From the NCBI RefSeq assembly GCF_000311825.1, contig NZ_HE978568.1, positions 66,446 to 105,270 of the forward strand: a DNA stretch of 38,825 nt, given 5' to 3'. Both the position numbers and the translations under genes were made by a program. The notes under the pieces were generated by a model, which was given only the letters and a program-made list of their open reading frames with translations, had not been told where the DNA came from and did not search any database. The stretch is from Peptoniphilus grossensis ph5 (GTDB lineage: Bacteria > Bacillota > Clostridia > Tissierellales > Peptoniphilaceae). Numbering within the stretch: position 1 is the first letter of the stretch; every line of letters starts with the position of its first letter. Positions 7,554 to 14,733 of this stretch are shown here, in pieces.

Positions 7554-8379
7554 AAATAAGTTGAGAGCCCTTTGTTTACAAGTATCTCAAAAATCAGGCT
7601 TAAGTTACAATTCCATTCAAACCTATTATTTTTTGGAAAGAATACTAAAGCAAATTGCTGACAGTGACTTTTCCTCTGATTTTATTTTTAAGGGTGGATT
7701 TTTGTTGTCCAATATTATAGGTCTCGAGGAGAGGACAACTAGAGATATTGATTTTTCAATAAGAAATTTTTCTTTGGAAGAAGAAATTCTTAGAGAAAAG
7801 TTCGAAATAATATTAAGGGAAGATGGCAATGATATTTCTTTTGACCTTATTGATTTAAAAAGCATAAAAGACGATGATCTTTACGGCGGATACAGAGTTG
7901 AAATAATGTGTAAATTAGAAAATATTAAAGAAAAAATTCACATCGACATAGCAACTGGAGATCCTATAACTCCAAAAGAAGTGAACTACAATTACAAAAG
8001 CATTTTTACTGAAGAAAACTTTAATTTAAAGGCTTACAATATTGAAACTATTCTCTCAGAAAAAATTGAAACTATTTACTCAAGAGGAGTTTTTAACAGT
8101 AGAAGCAAAGATTTTTTTGATGTTTATATAATTTACTTACTGAAAAATGAAGAAATAAATTTTGATATTCTAAAAAATGCCTGCATAAACACTTTTTCTT
8201 ATAGGGGGAATGTCTTCAATGTTGATGAGCTTTTAAATACAATTGATTTAATTTCCTCTAACGAAAATATTTTACTTAGGTGGAATAATTATATAAAAAA
8301 TCAAATAAACTACTTTAATATTAGTTTTGAAGAAGTTATATTAAATATAAAAGAACTTATTCAAAAAATAAATTCTTAA
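7546..8379 (+). CDS. abiEii: Type IV toxin, AbiEii nucleotidyltransferase
   Basis: This is the toxin partner of AbiEi. The DNA polymerase beta-like nucleotidyltransferase motifs are visible: FKGGFLLSN (about residue 46), the paired aspartates in TTRDIDFSI (about 64) and a later acidic motif HIDIATGD. They are followed by the family's LSEKIETIYSRG and KDFFDVYII segments. The 277-residue length is normal. Known relatives modify nucleic acid or tRNA, blocking growth and phage replication. All motifs look intact, so the module is probably functional. No transposon or integrase flanks it. Confidence 0.88.
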   Translation: MNKNKLRALCLQVSQKSGLSYNSIQTYYFLERILKQIADSDFSSDFIFKGGFLLSNIIGLEERTTRDIDFSIRNFSLEEEILREKFEIILREDGNDISFDLIDLKSIKDDDLYGGYRVEIMCKLENIKEKIHIDIATGDPITPKEVNYNYKSIFTEENFNLKAYNIETILSEKIETIYSRGVFNSRSKDFFDVYIIYLLKNEEINFDILKNACINTFSYRGNVFNVDELLNTIDLISSNENILLRWNNYIKNQINYFNISFEEVILNIKELIQKINS

Positions 8380-8409
8380 CCTTAATAAATTTGAATCAAA
8401 TTTCAAAAT

Positions 8410-8438
8410 AGCTCACATAAAAATGTGGGCTTTTATTT
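8410..8438 (+). terminator. Terminator of the abiE operon
   Basis: AGCTCACAT and ATGTGGGCT pair over nine bases (one G-U) around an AAAA loop and are followed by TTTATTTT. Confidence 0.85.
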
Positions 8439-8446
8439 TACAAGAA

Positions 8447-8475
8447 TTGAATATTAGGCTCTTTTATGTTATATT
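8447..8475 (+). promoter_or_regulatory. Promoter of the oadB-like gene
   Basis: The -35 is TTGAAT (8447-8452) and the -10 TATATT (8470-8475), with a 17-base spacer. They lie about 30 bases before the start codon and immediately after the abiE terminator. Confidence 0.6.
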
Positions 8476-8506
8476 ACTTTGCATGTAAAAATATTTAGGA
8501 GGTCAA

Positions 8507-9619
8507 ATGGAAACACTTTTATCTGGGATTTTAAATCTCGAAGTTAAACACTTAATTATGTTTGTCATTGGCGGAATTTTAATTTACCTTGCCATCGAAA
8601 AACAATACGAACCCTCACTTCTTCTTCCCATTGGTTTTGGAGCAATTATTTCTAACATTCCCCTATCATCAGCCGTAGGCGAAGAGGGTTTTTTGACGAT
8701 TTTATATAAGGCAGGGATTGCCACTGAGCTCTTCCCCGTTTTAATCTTCATCGGCGTGGGCGCCATGATCGACTTTAAACCACTTATTGCATCGCCCTTT
8801 ATGCTCTTCTTTGGAGCAGCGGCGCAGTTTGGAATTTTTGCCACAATGCTTTTTGCAATTTCAACGGGTAAATTTACCCTACCAGAAGCAGCATCAATTG
8901 GCATAATTGGTGCGGCAGATGGCCCTACTTCAATTTATGTTGCCAAGGTCTTTGCGCCAAATTATCTTGGACCAATTTCTGTAGCTGCCTACTCCTATAT
9001 GTCTCTGGTGCCAATTATTCAGCCACCAGTTATTAAACTTCTAACAACTGAAAAGGAAAGAAAAATTAGAATGAAGTACACCACTGTTCATGTGCCAAAA
9101 AAGGTTGAAATTCTCTTCCCAATTGTCATAACAGTAATAGCTGGAATTATTGCACCAATGTCTGTTGCCCTTATTGGCGCTCTCATGTTTGGAAATTTAA
9201 TTAGAGTCTGCGGAGTTCTTGAAAGGCTTTCAATTTCTGCCCAAAATGAACTTTCAAACCTAGTTACAATTTTGCTGGGCATAACTATTGGTGGCACTAT
9301 GTCTGCCGATGCCTTTTTAAACATCCACACACTTATGATTCTTGCCATGGGACTTGTTGCCTTTATCTTTGACACAGCAGGCGGCGTTCTCTTTGCGAAG
9401 TTTTTAAACTTATTTTTAAAGACAAAGGTAAACCCAATGATTGGTGCAGCAGGTATCTCAGCCTTCCCTATGTCTGGTAGAGTTGTGCAAATGATGGCGG
9501 CTAAGGAAGACCCAACTAACTTTGTCCTTATGCAAGCCATGTCAGCCAATGTGGCAGGTCAACTTGGCTCAGTAGTTGCAGGTTCAATGATCTTGGCCCT
9601 CGTGCCAATGTTTATATAG
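8507..9619 (+). CDS. Na+-translocating decarboxylase beta subunit (OadB/GcdB family)
   Basis: This is a membrane protein of about ten to eleven segments that couples decarboxylation of a carboxybiotin partner to Na+ export in oxaloacetate, glutaconyl-CoA and methylmalonyl-CoA decarboxylases. Family hallmarks are visible: GAADGPTSIYV with its key aspartate, YSYMSLVPIIQPP, and near the end SAFPMSGRVVQ. The length of 370 matches the family. The catalytic alpha and biotin-carrier subunits are not in the window, so the substrate is unknown; a glutamate fermenter would fit glutaconyl-CoA decarboxylase. It is followed 10 bases later by a tiny OadG-like gene, an arrangement also seen for OadB-like proteins that may act as stand-alone transporters. 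Confidence 0.88.
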   Translation: METLLSGILNLEVKHLIMFVIGGILIYLAIEKQYEPSLLLPIGFGAIISNIPLSSAVGEEGFLTILYKAGIATELFPVLIFIGVGAMIDFKPLIASPFMLFFGAAAQFGIFATMLFAISTGKFTLPEAASIGIIGAADGPTSIYVAKVFAPNYLGPISVAAYSYMSLVPIIQPPVIKLLTTEKERKIRMKYTTVHVPKKVEILFPIVITVIAGIIAPMSVALIGALMFGNLIRVCGVLERLSISAQNELSNLVTILLGITIGGTMSADAFLNIHTLMILAMGLVAFIFDTAGGVLFAKFLNLFLKTKVNPMIGAAGISAFPMSGRVVQMMAAKEDPTNFVLMQAMSANVAGQLGSVVAGSMILALVPMFI

Positions 9620-9629
9620 AGGTGATAAA

Positions 9630-9755
9630 ATGGACACAAATGTATTTATGCAGGGAGTAGAAGTTGCAATTTGGGGCCTGGCTGGAGTTTTTGCAGTCCT
9701 AATACTCTTCTACATCTCCACAAAGATAATGTTAAAAATTTTTAAAGAAAAATAA
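9630..9755 (+). CDS. 41-residue OadG-like membrane subunit
   Basis: A short frame of 41 codons follows the beta subunit, with ribosome binding site GAGGTGAT and ATG. The product has one hydrophobic helix (AIWGLAGVFAVLILFYIS, about residues 13-30) and a basic tail, KIMLKIFKEK. This resembles the N-terminal anchor of OadG, the small subunit that stabilises the decarboxylase complex. The usual hydrophilic C-terminal part is missing, and a stop plus a strong terminator follow, so it is a minimal form rather than a broken gene. Spacing, start signal and composition support translation. Confidence 0.75.
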   Translation: MDTNVFMQGVEVAIWGLAGVFAVLILFYISTKIMLKIFKEK

Positions 9756-9781
9756 TTTTGAAAAATTAATAGACATGAAAA

Positions 9782-9818
9782 AACTGTTGGAAAAACAAAT
9801 CCAACAGTTCTTTTTTTA
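9782..9818 (+). terminator. Terminator after the oadB-like operon (bidirectional)
   Basis: AACTGTTGGA and TCCAACAGTT form a perfect 10-pair stem with an eight-base loop, followed by TCTTTTTTT. Read from the minus strand the stem is followed by TTTT, so it may also serve the converging lipoprotein gene. Confidence 0.88.
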
Positions 9819-10241
9819 TTTATCCTTGTACTCACCGATAAAAGAATATCTTGTGTCCCAGTGGTCAAATACTAAATCAGGCTTAGGGTCTTTATCCTTA
9901 TAAGTTCTCATGCCATATATCCCCGTCACAGGCTCCTTTAAGTCGTCAAATTTCATTATGACTTCATAGCCTGCACCTGCTTTTTTTAATTTATAGGTTC
10001 CAGTTATGTCCATAGCATTAGTCCTATCAGTCATGACAAAATTTTTCTCGTCAAACTTTATAGCTATGTCGTTACTTAACTTTTTTCCGTCGTCTGTATT
10101 TGTCATGCTTTCCAAAGTCCAATTGACATCATAAATTTTTTTGTCTGGAAGAAGTTCACTGTCTCCTTGGCAAGCTGACAAAAAAGTCCCACACATTGCA
10201 ACTATAAAAATTAAAAGCAAAATTTTAAAAATTTTTTTCAT
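9816..10241 (-). CDS. Predicted lipoprotein, second copy of a tandem pair
   Basis: A secreted lipoprotein of about 141 residues. It has a lysine-rich start, a hydrophobic segment and the lipobox LSAC around residue 24. The mature part has no recognised domain; it is built around repeated short motifs such as NWTLESM, IAIKFDEKNFVMTDR and YEVIMKFDD, which suggest a beta-rich extracellular fold. The frame is open upstream into the next gene, but ATG at 10241 with GAGGT just before it and the signal peptide begins here, so it is the start. It is about two thirds identical to the next gene and lies 19 bases downstream of it. Confidence 0.75.
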   Translation of the reverse strand: MKKIFKILLLIFIVAMCGTFLSACQGDSELLPDKKIYDVNWTLESMTNTDDGKKLSNDIAIKFDEKNFVMTDRTNAMDITGTYKLKKAGAGYEVIMKFDDLKEPVTGIYGMRTYKDKDPKPDLVFDHWDTRYSFIGEYKDK

Positions 10242-10260
10242 AAATACCTCTTTTATTTGC

Positions 10261-10674
10261 TTATTTTTCCTCTTCCTCAATAAAAGAATAGGTCCTTCCT
10301 CTTTCTTCAAAAACTAAATTTGGCACAGGGTCCTTGTCCTTCTCAGTTTTCATGCCATAACCAGCAATCACAGGTTCTTCAAAGTCATCAAACTTCATTA
10401 TTACTTGGTAGCCTGTGCCAGCCTTTTTTAATTCATAAGTTCCACTATAGTCTATGGCATTAGACCTATCAGTCATGACAAAATTTTTCTCGTCAAATTT
10501 AATAGCCACGTCGTTAGTTATCTTTTCTCCGTTGTCTGTTTTTGTCATGCTTTCCAAAGTCCAAGTGACATCGCTAATTTTTTTATCTGGAAGAAGATCA
10601 TCCTTGCCTGTGCATCCTGTAAAGATTATTCCACCAACAAAAATTAAAAATAAAGTTTTAAAAATTTTTTTCAT
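10261..10674 (-). CDS. Predicted lipoprotein, first copy of a tandem pair
   Basis: A 137-residue lipoprotein with signal peptide MKKIFKTLFLIFVGGIIFTG and lipobox cysteine at residue 21 (FTGC). The mature region carries VTWTLESMTKTD, VAIKFDEKNFVMTDRSNA and YQVIMKFDDFEEP, closely matching the downstream copy. Function is unknown. The ribosome binding site is AAGGAG. Its promoter is back-to-back with that of tpx. Confidence 0.75.
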   Translation of the reverse strand: MKKIFKTLFLIFVGGIIFTGCTGKDDLLPDKKISDVTWTLESMTKTDNGEKITNDVAIKFDEKNFVMTDRSNAIDYSGTYELKKAGTGYQVIMKFDDFEEPVIAGYGMKTEKDKDPVPNLVFEERGRTYSFIEEEEK

Positions 10675-10721
10675 ATGTAACTCCTTTTATTTCTCTCACT
10701 TGAAAAATAATTCCTACATCC

Positions 10722-10750
10722 ATTTTAGTTAAAATCAAATTTTATTGCAA
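10722..10750 (-). promoter_or_regulatory. Promoter of the lipoprotein pair
   Basis: On the minus strand the -35 is TTGCAA (10750-10745) and the -10 TAAAAT (10727-10722), 17 bases apart. The -35 lies five bases from the -35 of the divergent tpx promoter. Confidence 0.55.
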
Positions 10751-10754
10751 TCCC

Positions 10755-10784
10755 TTGTTAAAATTCATCATAATTGGATATAAA
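10755..10784 (+). promoter_or_regulatory. Promoter of tpx operon
   Basis: TTGTTA (10755-10760) and TATAAA (10779-10784) are separated by 18 bases. The start codon is 44 bases after the -10. Confidence 0.5.
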
Positions 10785-10827
10785 TGTAGTGTAAATTAAA
10801 GTAAATATTTTTTTGGAGGTAATTACA

Positions 10828-11328
10828 ATGGATATAACATTTGGCGGAAATAAAGTAAACTTAGAAGGTAAAGAAATCAAAGTTGGAGATATGGCTCCAT
10901 CTTTTAAGGCAGTAAAAAGAGATTTATCTGATTTTAATTCAGAAGACCTTAAGGGCAAAATCGTAGTTTATTCAGTTGCACCATCAATTGACACACCAGT
11001 TTGTGCAATCCAAGCAACAACTTTTAACGAAGAAGCTACAAAATTATCTGATGATGTAAAAATCGTAACTGTAACAGTTGACCTTCCTTTTGCACAAGAA
11101 AGATTCTGTTCAGTTAAGGGAATCGAAAACGCAGATATAGTTTCTGACTACAGATACAAGGAATTTGGTAAAAAATTCGGTTTCATGATTGAAGAATTAC
11201 AACTACTTGCTCGTGGAGTTGTAATTGTTGACAGAGACGGAAAGGTTCAATACGTTGAATATGTTCCTGAAGTAACTCACGATGTTAACTTTGAAAAGGC
11301 TCTTGAAGAAGTTAAAAAATTAAAATGA
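10828..11328 (+). CDS. tpx: Thiol peroxidase (Tpx, atypical 2-Cys peroxiredoxin)
   Basis: Tpx reduces hydrogen peroxide and alkyl hydroperoxides using thioredoxin in the cytoplasm. The peroxidatic cysteine is in PSIDTPVCAIQATTFN (about residue 58) and the resolving cysteine in FAQERFCSVKGIENADIVSD (about 92), the atypical 2-Cys pattern. The protein has 166 residues from ATG at 10828, which follows GGAGG by seven bases. An in-frame upstream TTG at 10813 lies on the ribosome binding site and is not used. Its last codons overlap the rlmH start (ATGA), so the two are translationally coupled. Confidence 0.95.
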   Translation: MDITFGGNKVNLEGKEIKVGDMAPSFKAVKRDLSDFNSEDLKGKIVVYSVAPSIDTPVCAIQATTFNEEATKLSDDVKIVTVTVDLPFAQERFCSVKGIENADIVSDYRYKEFGKKFGFMIEELQLLARGVVIVDRDGKVQYVEYVPEVTHDVNFEKALEEVKKLK

Positions 11329-11807
11329 TAAATATTAATTTAATCGTACTTGGCAAAATCAAGGAAAATTATTTTAAAGATTCAATAAATGAGTACAAAA
11401 AAATGCTTAAGTCCTATGCCGATTTAAGCATTTTTGAAATTATGGACGAGCCCTGCCCTGAAAATTTATCGGAAAAGGACATGGAAAGGGTAAAAAATAT
11501 TGAGGGCGAGAAGATTTTATCAAAGATAAAAGATGGCGCCTATGTCATTGCCCTTGCCATTGAGGGAAAGAGCATTGACTCTGTCGCCTTTGCAGATAAA
11601 ATCAATGACCTCATGATTGACGGCTACTCAAATATAACTTTTATCATTGGAGGAAGCCTTGGACTATCCGATGAGGTTTTGTCAAGGGCAGACTACAAAC
11701 TAAGCTTCTCAAAGATGACCTTCCCCCACAAACTAATGAGGGTTATTTTAATGGAGCAAATCTACAGGGCCTTTAGGATAATAAATAATCACCCCTACCA
11801 CAAGTGA
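11325..11807 (+). CDS. rlmH: 23S rRNA (pseudouridine1915-N3)-methyltransferase RlmH
   Basis: RlmH methylates pseudouridine 1915 in helix 69 of 23S rRNA using SAM. The SPOUT-fold features are the SAM-binding FIIGGSLGLSDEV (about residues 103-115) and the C-terminal trefoil-knot segment LSFSKMTFPHKLMR through IYRAFRIINNHPYHK, which ends the protein exactly as in the family. The length of 160 is standard. It overlaps tpx by four bases and is followed seven bases later by an unknown gene. Confidence 0.96.
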   Translation: MININLIVLGKIKENYFKDSINEYKKMLKSYADLSIFEIMDEPCPENLSEKDMERVKNIEGEKILSKIKDGAYVIALAIEGKSIDSVAFADKINDLMIDGYSNITFIIGGSLGLSDEVLSRADYKLSFSKMTFPHKLMRVILMEQIYRAFRIINNHPYHK

Positions 11808-11814
11808 GGTTATT

Positions 11815-12339
11815 ATGAAATTAGATTTACTAAATCAAGTTTTTTCCTTTCACGATTTTCATCTTACAAATATTGAAAATTTACCTGACAAGACAATTTT
11901 GTCCTTTGACCAGGGTCTTTATTTTGAAAAAAATGGAGAGGACCAGAAAGATTATATGATGACAAAGCCAAGGCTGATCCTTCATAAAACTGACACCAGC
12001 TTTACTAAGGAAGAGCTTGGAGAAATTATTGGTGGACTGATTCACGCCTTTGACCCTGACTTTGATCTTGATGATGGACTTAATGACCTTGATGATGACT
12101 TTGGTCACGGAGTAGAAATAAATCTCTATAAAGATGGAACTTACAAGAAAATTTCTCTTGATGAATTTTTAAAACTTGATTTTGAAATAATAAATGAGTC
12201 CTTTGGCTATGGCTACATGAGATTTTCAGGGATAGTGACAGGCTTTGATGATGAAAATCAGTGGCAAGACTGCTCTCTTGAAATTTACTACAACAATGAG
12301 GCAGAACTTATCTATGATGATTTAGAAGAATTGGAATGA
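11815..12339 (+). CDS. Acidic conserved-looking protein, unknown function
   Basis: This 174-residue, very acidic protein is not recognised. It has no signal peptide or membrane segment. A run rich in aspartate (DPDFDLDDGLNDLDDDFG, about 79-97) could bind cations or simply be a charged linker, and the C-terminus ends in EEL-type acidic residues. ATG follows GAGGTTAT. It sits between rlmH and a DsrE-like gene in a tight plus-strand operon, so co-expression with redox and ribosome functions is likely, but no function follows. Confidence 0.7.
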   Translation: MKLDLLNQVFSFHDFHLTNIENLPDKTILSFDQGLYFEKNGEDQKDYMMTKPRLILHKTDTSFTKEELGEIIGGLIHAFDPDFDLDDGLNDLDDDFGHGVEINLYKDGTYKKISLDEFLKLDFEIINESFGYGYMRFSGIVTGFDDENQWQDCSLEIYYNNEAELIYDDLEELE

Positions 12340-12343
12340 TTTT

Positions 12344-12682
12344 ATGAAAAAAATACTTTTTTATGTAATGCAGGGCGAAAAAATGTGCTTTATGCACGCC
12401 ATGCTAAATGCAGAAGCCCTTATGGAAGCTGACAACCAGGTAAAAATAATTTTAGAGGGCAAGTCTGTTACCCTTCCAAAAGTTTTAGAGGGAGAAAAAA
12501 ATCCCCTCTACAAAAAGCTTTTGGATGAGGGCATAATTGTCGGTGTCTGCAAGGCTTGTTCAAAGATTTTAGGCGCCTATGAGGACAATGAAAGACTTGG
12601 TCTTACTTTCTTAGATGACATGAAGGGACATGCCGGCATGAAAAAATATCTTGAAGAGGGCTACCAGGTCCTTGTATTTTGA
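12344..12682 (+). CDS. DsrE/DsrF-like family protein
   Basis: A 112-residue cytoplasmic protein with a DsrE-like fold. It has KKILFYVMQGE at the N-terminus, a central AEALMEADNQVKIILEGKSV segment, and KLLDEGIIVGVCKACSKILG with two cysteines two residues apart in a CKAC motif. DsrE proteins carry sulfur or act in thiol chemistry; the CxxC could serve that role, although here the family is small and only distantly related to sulfur-relay proteins. It begins four bases after the previous gene. Redox context with tpx is suggestive only. Confidence 0.7.
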   Translation: MKKILFYVMQGEKMCFMHAMLNAEALMEADNQVKIILEGKSVTLPKVLEGEKNPLYKKLLDEGIIVGVCKACSKILGAYEDNERLGLTFLDDMKGHAGMKKYLEEGYQVLVF

Positions 12683-12691
12683 GGTGGTAAA

Positions 12692-13072
12692 ATGATTTTT
12701 TCTTTTGACTCTTACATGATAAATGTAAATACTTACAAGACAGAAGAATTTATGAAAAAATTAAAGGCAGTGGATGATTTAATTTTAGGTGAAAAAATAA
12801 TTTCCACCTTGGCTGAAATGTCTATAGACTACAAAAAGCCAAGCTACATGAAAAAACTTGGCAACAACTTAATATTAAAATATCACGCAGTTGGCGAAAT
12901 AATTTCCTATGGCCATGTGAGGACAAATGCTGACTTGAAGTTAGCAGACGGCATCCACCCAATTTATTTTTTAGATGAGGCAGAAATTTATTTCACAGAA
13001 GCTGTGGAGATGCGGGAAGATTTTCTCGATGAAAACTCCTTTGAAATAAATATAAATGCAAGGATAAAATAA
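12692..13072 (+). CDS. Hypothetical protein, last gene of tpx-rlmH cluster
   Basis: A 126-residue protein not recognised, with no membrane segment or signal peptide. ATG follows GAGGTGGT. The sequence mixes charged helices near the N-terminus with a middle ILKYHAVGEIISYGHVR that looks like beta strands. It ends just before a strong terminator, so it closes the plus-strand operon. Its function cannot be stated. Confidence 0.7.
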   Translation: MIFSFDSYMINVNTYKTEEFMKKLKAVDDLILGEKIISTLAEMSIDYKKPSYMKKLGNNLILKYHAVGEIISYGHVRTNADLKLADGIHPIYFLDEAEIYFTEAVEMREDFLDENSFEININARIK

Positions 13073-13112
13073 AAAAATACCTCATGACTTAAAAAAGTTG
13101 TGAGGTATTTTT
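13073..13112 (+). terminator. Bidirectional terminator after the tpx cluster
   Basis: The arms AAAAATACCTCATGACTT (13073-13090) and AAGTTGTGAGGTATTTTT (13095-13112) pair along their whole length with two G-U pairs around an AAAA loop. The A and T runs at the two ends let it end transcription from either side. Confidence 0.9.
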
Positions 13113-13117
13113 GGGTC

Positions 13118-13873
13118 TTAAATTAAAGCATCTAAAAACATCATGAGGATAAAGCCAAAGATGACGCCATAAGTTGCTGCTCTTTCGTAGCCGTTGTTGT
13201 GGGTCTCTGGTATTATTTCGTCGCTAATTACAAAGAGCATGGCTCCTCCTGCCAGGGCAAGGATAAAGCCAAGTGTGGAAGAAAAAATTGACACAAGCCA
13301 AACTCCCAAAAAGGCTCCAATGGGTTCAACGAGCCCAGTCAAAGTTGCCACTGCGAAGGCCTTACTGCGAGTATAACCTTCTCTCACAAGGGCAAGGGCA
13401 ACAGCTAGTCCTTCTGGCATGTTTTGAAGGGCGATACCAAAGGCAACGGAAAGTCCATTGGACATATTGTCTCCGCCAAAGCCAACTCCTGTGGCAAGTC
13501 CCTCTGGAAAGTTGTGAATTGCTATGGCTATTACAAAGAGCCAAATTTTAGATAGGTTTTCTGTATTTACTCCCTCATGTTTCTTATCTATTAAATGTTC
13601 ATGGGGTGCATATCTGTCTATTAAGTCAAGCATAAGTGCGCCGCAAAAAATTCCCAGCCCCGTTACTAGAACTCCTAGTCTTCCTTCGCCTGCTTCAAGG
13701 CTTGGTATAATAAGGGAAAAGCAAGTTGCAGCAAGCATTACACCTGCCGCTGCTGCAAGAAGTACATCTAGCGCCTTTTGGCTTACATCTTTTGCAAAAA
13801 ATATGGGGATTGCGCCAACCCCAGTCATAAGTCCTGGCACTATACAGCCCAGGATAATAAAAGTCATGTTCAT
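13118..13873 (-). CDS. ZIP family divalent metal transporter
   Basis: A membrane protein of eight predicted segments that imports zinc or other divalent metals. The ZIP metal-site signatures HNFPEGLATGVG (segment four) and LQNMPEGLAVAL (segment five) are intact, with the histidine-, asparagine- and glutamate-type ligands in place. The cytoplasmic loop after segment three contains HEHLIDKKHEG, a short histidine-containing loop typical of the family. At 251 residues it is close to bacterial ZupT-type transporters. It forms a separate unit between two terminators. Confidence 0.92.
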   Translation of the reverse strand: MNMTFIILGCIVPGLMTGVGAIPIFFAKDVSQKALDVLLAAAAGVMLAATCFSLIIPSLEAGEGRLGVLVTGLGIFCGALMLDLIDRYAPHEHLIDKKHEGVNTENLSKIWLFVIAIAIHNFPEGLATGVGFGGDNMSNGLSVAFGIALQNMPEGLAVALALVREGYTRSKAFAVATLTGLVEPIGAFLGVWLVSIFSSTLGFILALAGGAMLFVISDEIIPETHNNGYERAATYGVIFGFILMMFLDALI

Positions 13874-13930
13874 TTTCTCACCTGCTTTTTATTATAACAT
13901 AAAGTTTAAAATTTTTACTCCACCAAAAAA

Positions 13931-13947
13931 AGCACGCTAAGCGTGCT
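13931..13947 (-). terminator. Terminator of the typA-cls-metallopeptidase operon
   Basis: AGCACGC-TAA-GCGTGCT is a seven-pair stem. On the minus strand it is followed by TTTTTTT, so it ends the upstream operon before the ZIP gene. Confidence 0.85.
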
Positions 13948-13968
13948 AATTTTTTACATATTTATAAT

Positions 13969-14184
13969 TTATAAACTGCCTACTGCCCTTTTTATTCCAC
14001 CTACAAGTTCGTTGAAGAAATTTGTTACTTTGTCATAGAGATCTCCAAGGTTAAAATTTCTTATTCCTTGAATAATTAGCTGTCTATCAATTTTTTGATT
14101 CCCAACAAATATTGAAATATTAAAAAGTTTCATGAGAATTACCACTAGGGCGATTATTCCTATTATTTTTAATGCTTTTTTCAT
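13969..14184 (-). CDS. Small membrane-anchored protein, unknown
   Basis: A 71-residue protein with one N-terminal transmembrane helix (IIGIIALVVILMKLFNISIFV) followed by an amphipathic C-terminal region, DLYDKVTNFFNELVGGIKRA. No known family is recognised. ATG follows AGGTGATG, eight bases after the metallopeptidase gene, so it is part of the same operon. Confidence 0.65.
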   Translation of the reverse strand: MKKALKIIGIIALVVILMKLFNISIFVGNQKIDRQLIIQGIRNFNLGDLYDKVTNFFNELVGGIKRAVGSL

Positions 14185-14192
14185 TTCATCAC

Positions 14193-14732
14193 CTATCTCT
14201 TTAATTTTCTTTCAATTTCTTCGTAATTTGGCATATACTTTTTGCATTCTTCCAAAAATTTCTTGTCATGGTAAAAATATTTTAAGTGGACAAGCTCGTG
14301 TAGGACCACTGCCTCGATCTCTTCTCTGGGTCTCTCTGCCAGATAAAGATTTATTTTTATGGCACCACTTTGTGGATAGCAAGTGCCCCATCTCACCTTC
14401 ATCTTTCTTATCTCAACAGATTTTGGCGAAAGCCCCGTAAGATTTTCGTATTTTTCAAAAATTTCATCTAAAGCTTTTTTTAATTCAGCCCTATAAATTT
14501 TTTCTAGTTCTTTTTCCGATGTGATTTCTAATTTTTCGCCAAACAAGTGATTTTTGTATCGTCTTTTCCTTAGGTCCTCTTCTTTTAGTCTTTCAATAGT
14601 GTCTCTGTTGTTTTCTAGGATCCTCTTTATTTCTCTTTCACTTGTTCTTGTGGGTGCCGACACCTTTATTATACCATCTTCTACCTTTATTCGAAGGTTT
14701 TTTACCTTTTTTCTATTTATTTCTATTTCCAT
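14193..14732 (-). CDS. YgjP/DUF45-type zinc metallopeptidase domain protein
   Basis: A 179-residue protein with the M48-like DUF45 domain. The zinc motif HELVHLKYFYHDKKF (HExxH, about residue 143) is intact, preceded by RWGTCYPQSGAIKINL, the family's conserved WGTC strand. Related YgjP proteins are small cytoplasmic putative metalloproteases of unknown substrate. The start overlaps the region just past the cls stop by a single-base spacing. It lies in the typA-cls operon; how it works there is unknown. Confidence 0.85.
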   Translation of the reverse strand: MEIEINRKKVKNLRIKVEDGIIKVSAPTRTSEREIKRILENNRDTIERLKEEDLRKRRYKNHLFGEKLEITSEKELEKIYRAELKKALDEIFEKYENLTGLSPKSVEIRKMKVRWGTCYPQSGAIKINLYLAERPREEIEAVVLHELVHLKYFYHDKKFLEECKKYMPNYEEIERKLKR

Positions 14733-14733
14733 T

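Noticed and set aside
6960-8379. AbiE region as part of a prophage or transposon
   Set aside because: No integrase, transposase, target duplication or attachment-like repeat was seen around it.
9816-10310. Longer lipoprotein start reading back into the upstream gene
   Set aside because: The extension would precede the signal peptide with charged residues; the ATG at 10241 has a good ribosome binding site and begins a normal lipoprotein signal.
10813-10827. Upstream TTG start of tpx
   Set aside because: It lies on the GGAGG ribosome binding site of the ATG at 10828, where the family's N-terminus begins.
13273-13551. Overlapping open frames across the ZIP transporter gene
   Set aside because: The minus-strand ZIP frame has clear family motifs and membrane segments; the others are shadows with no ribosome binding site or recognisable sequence.
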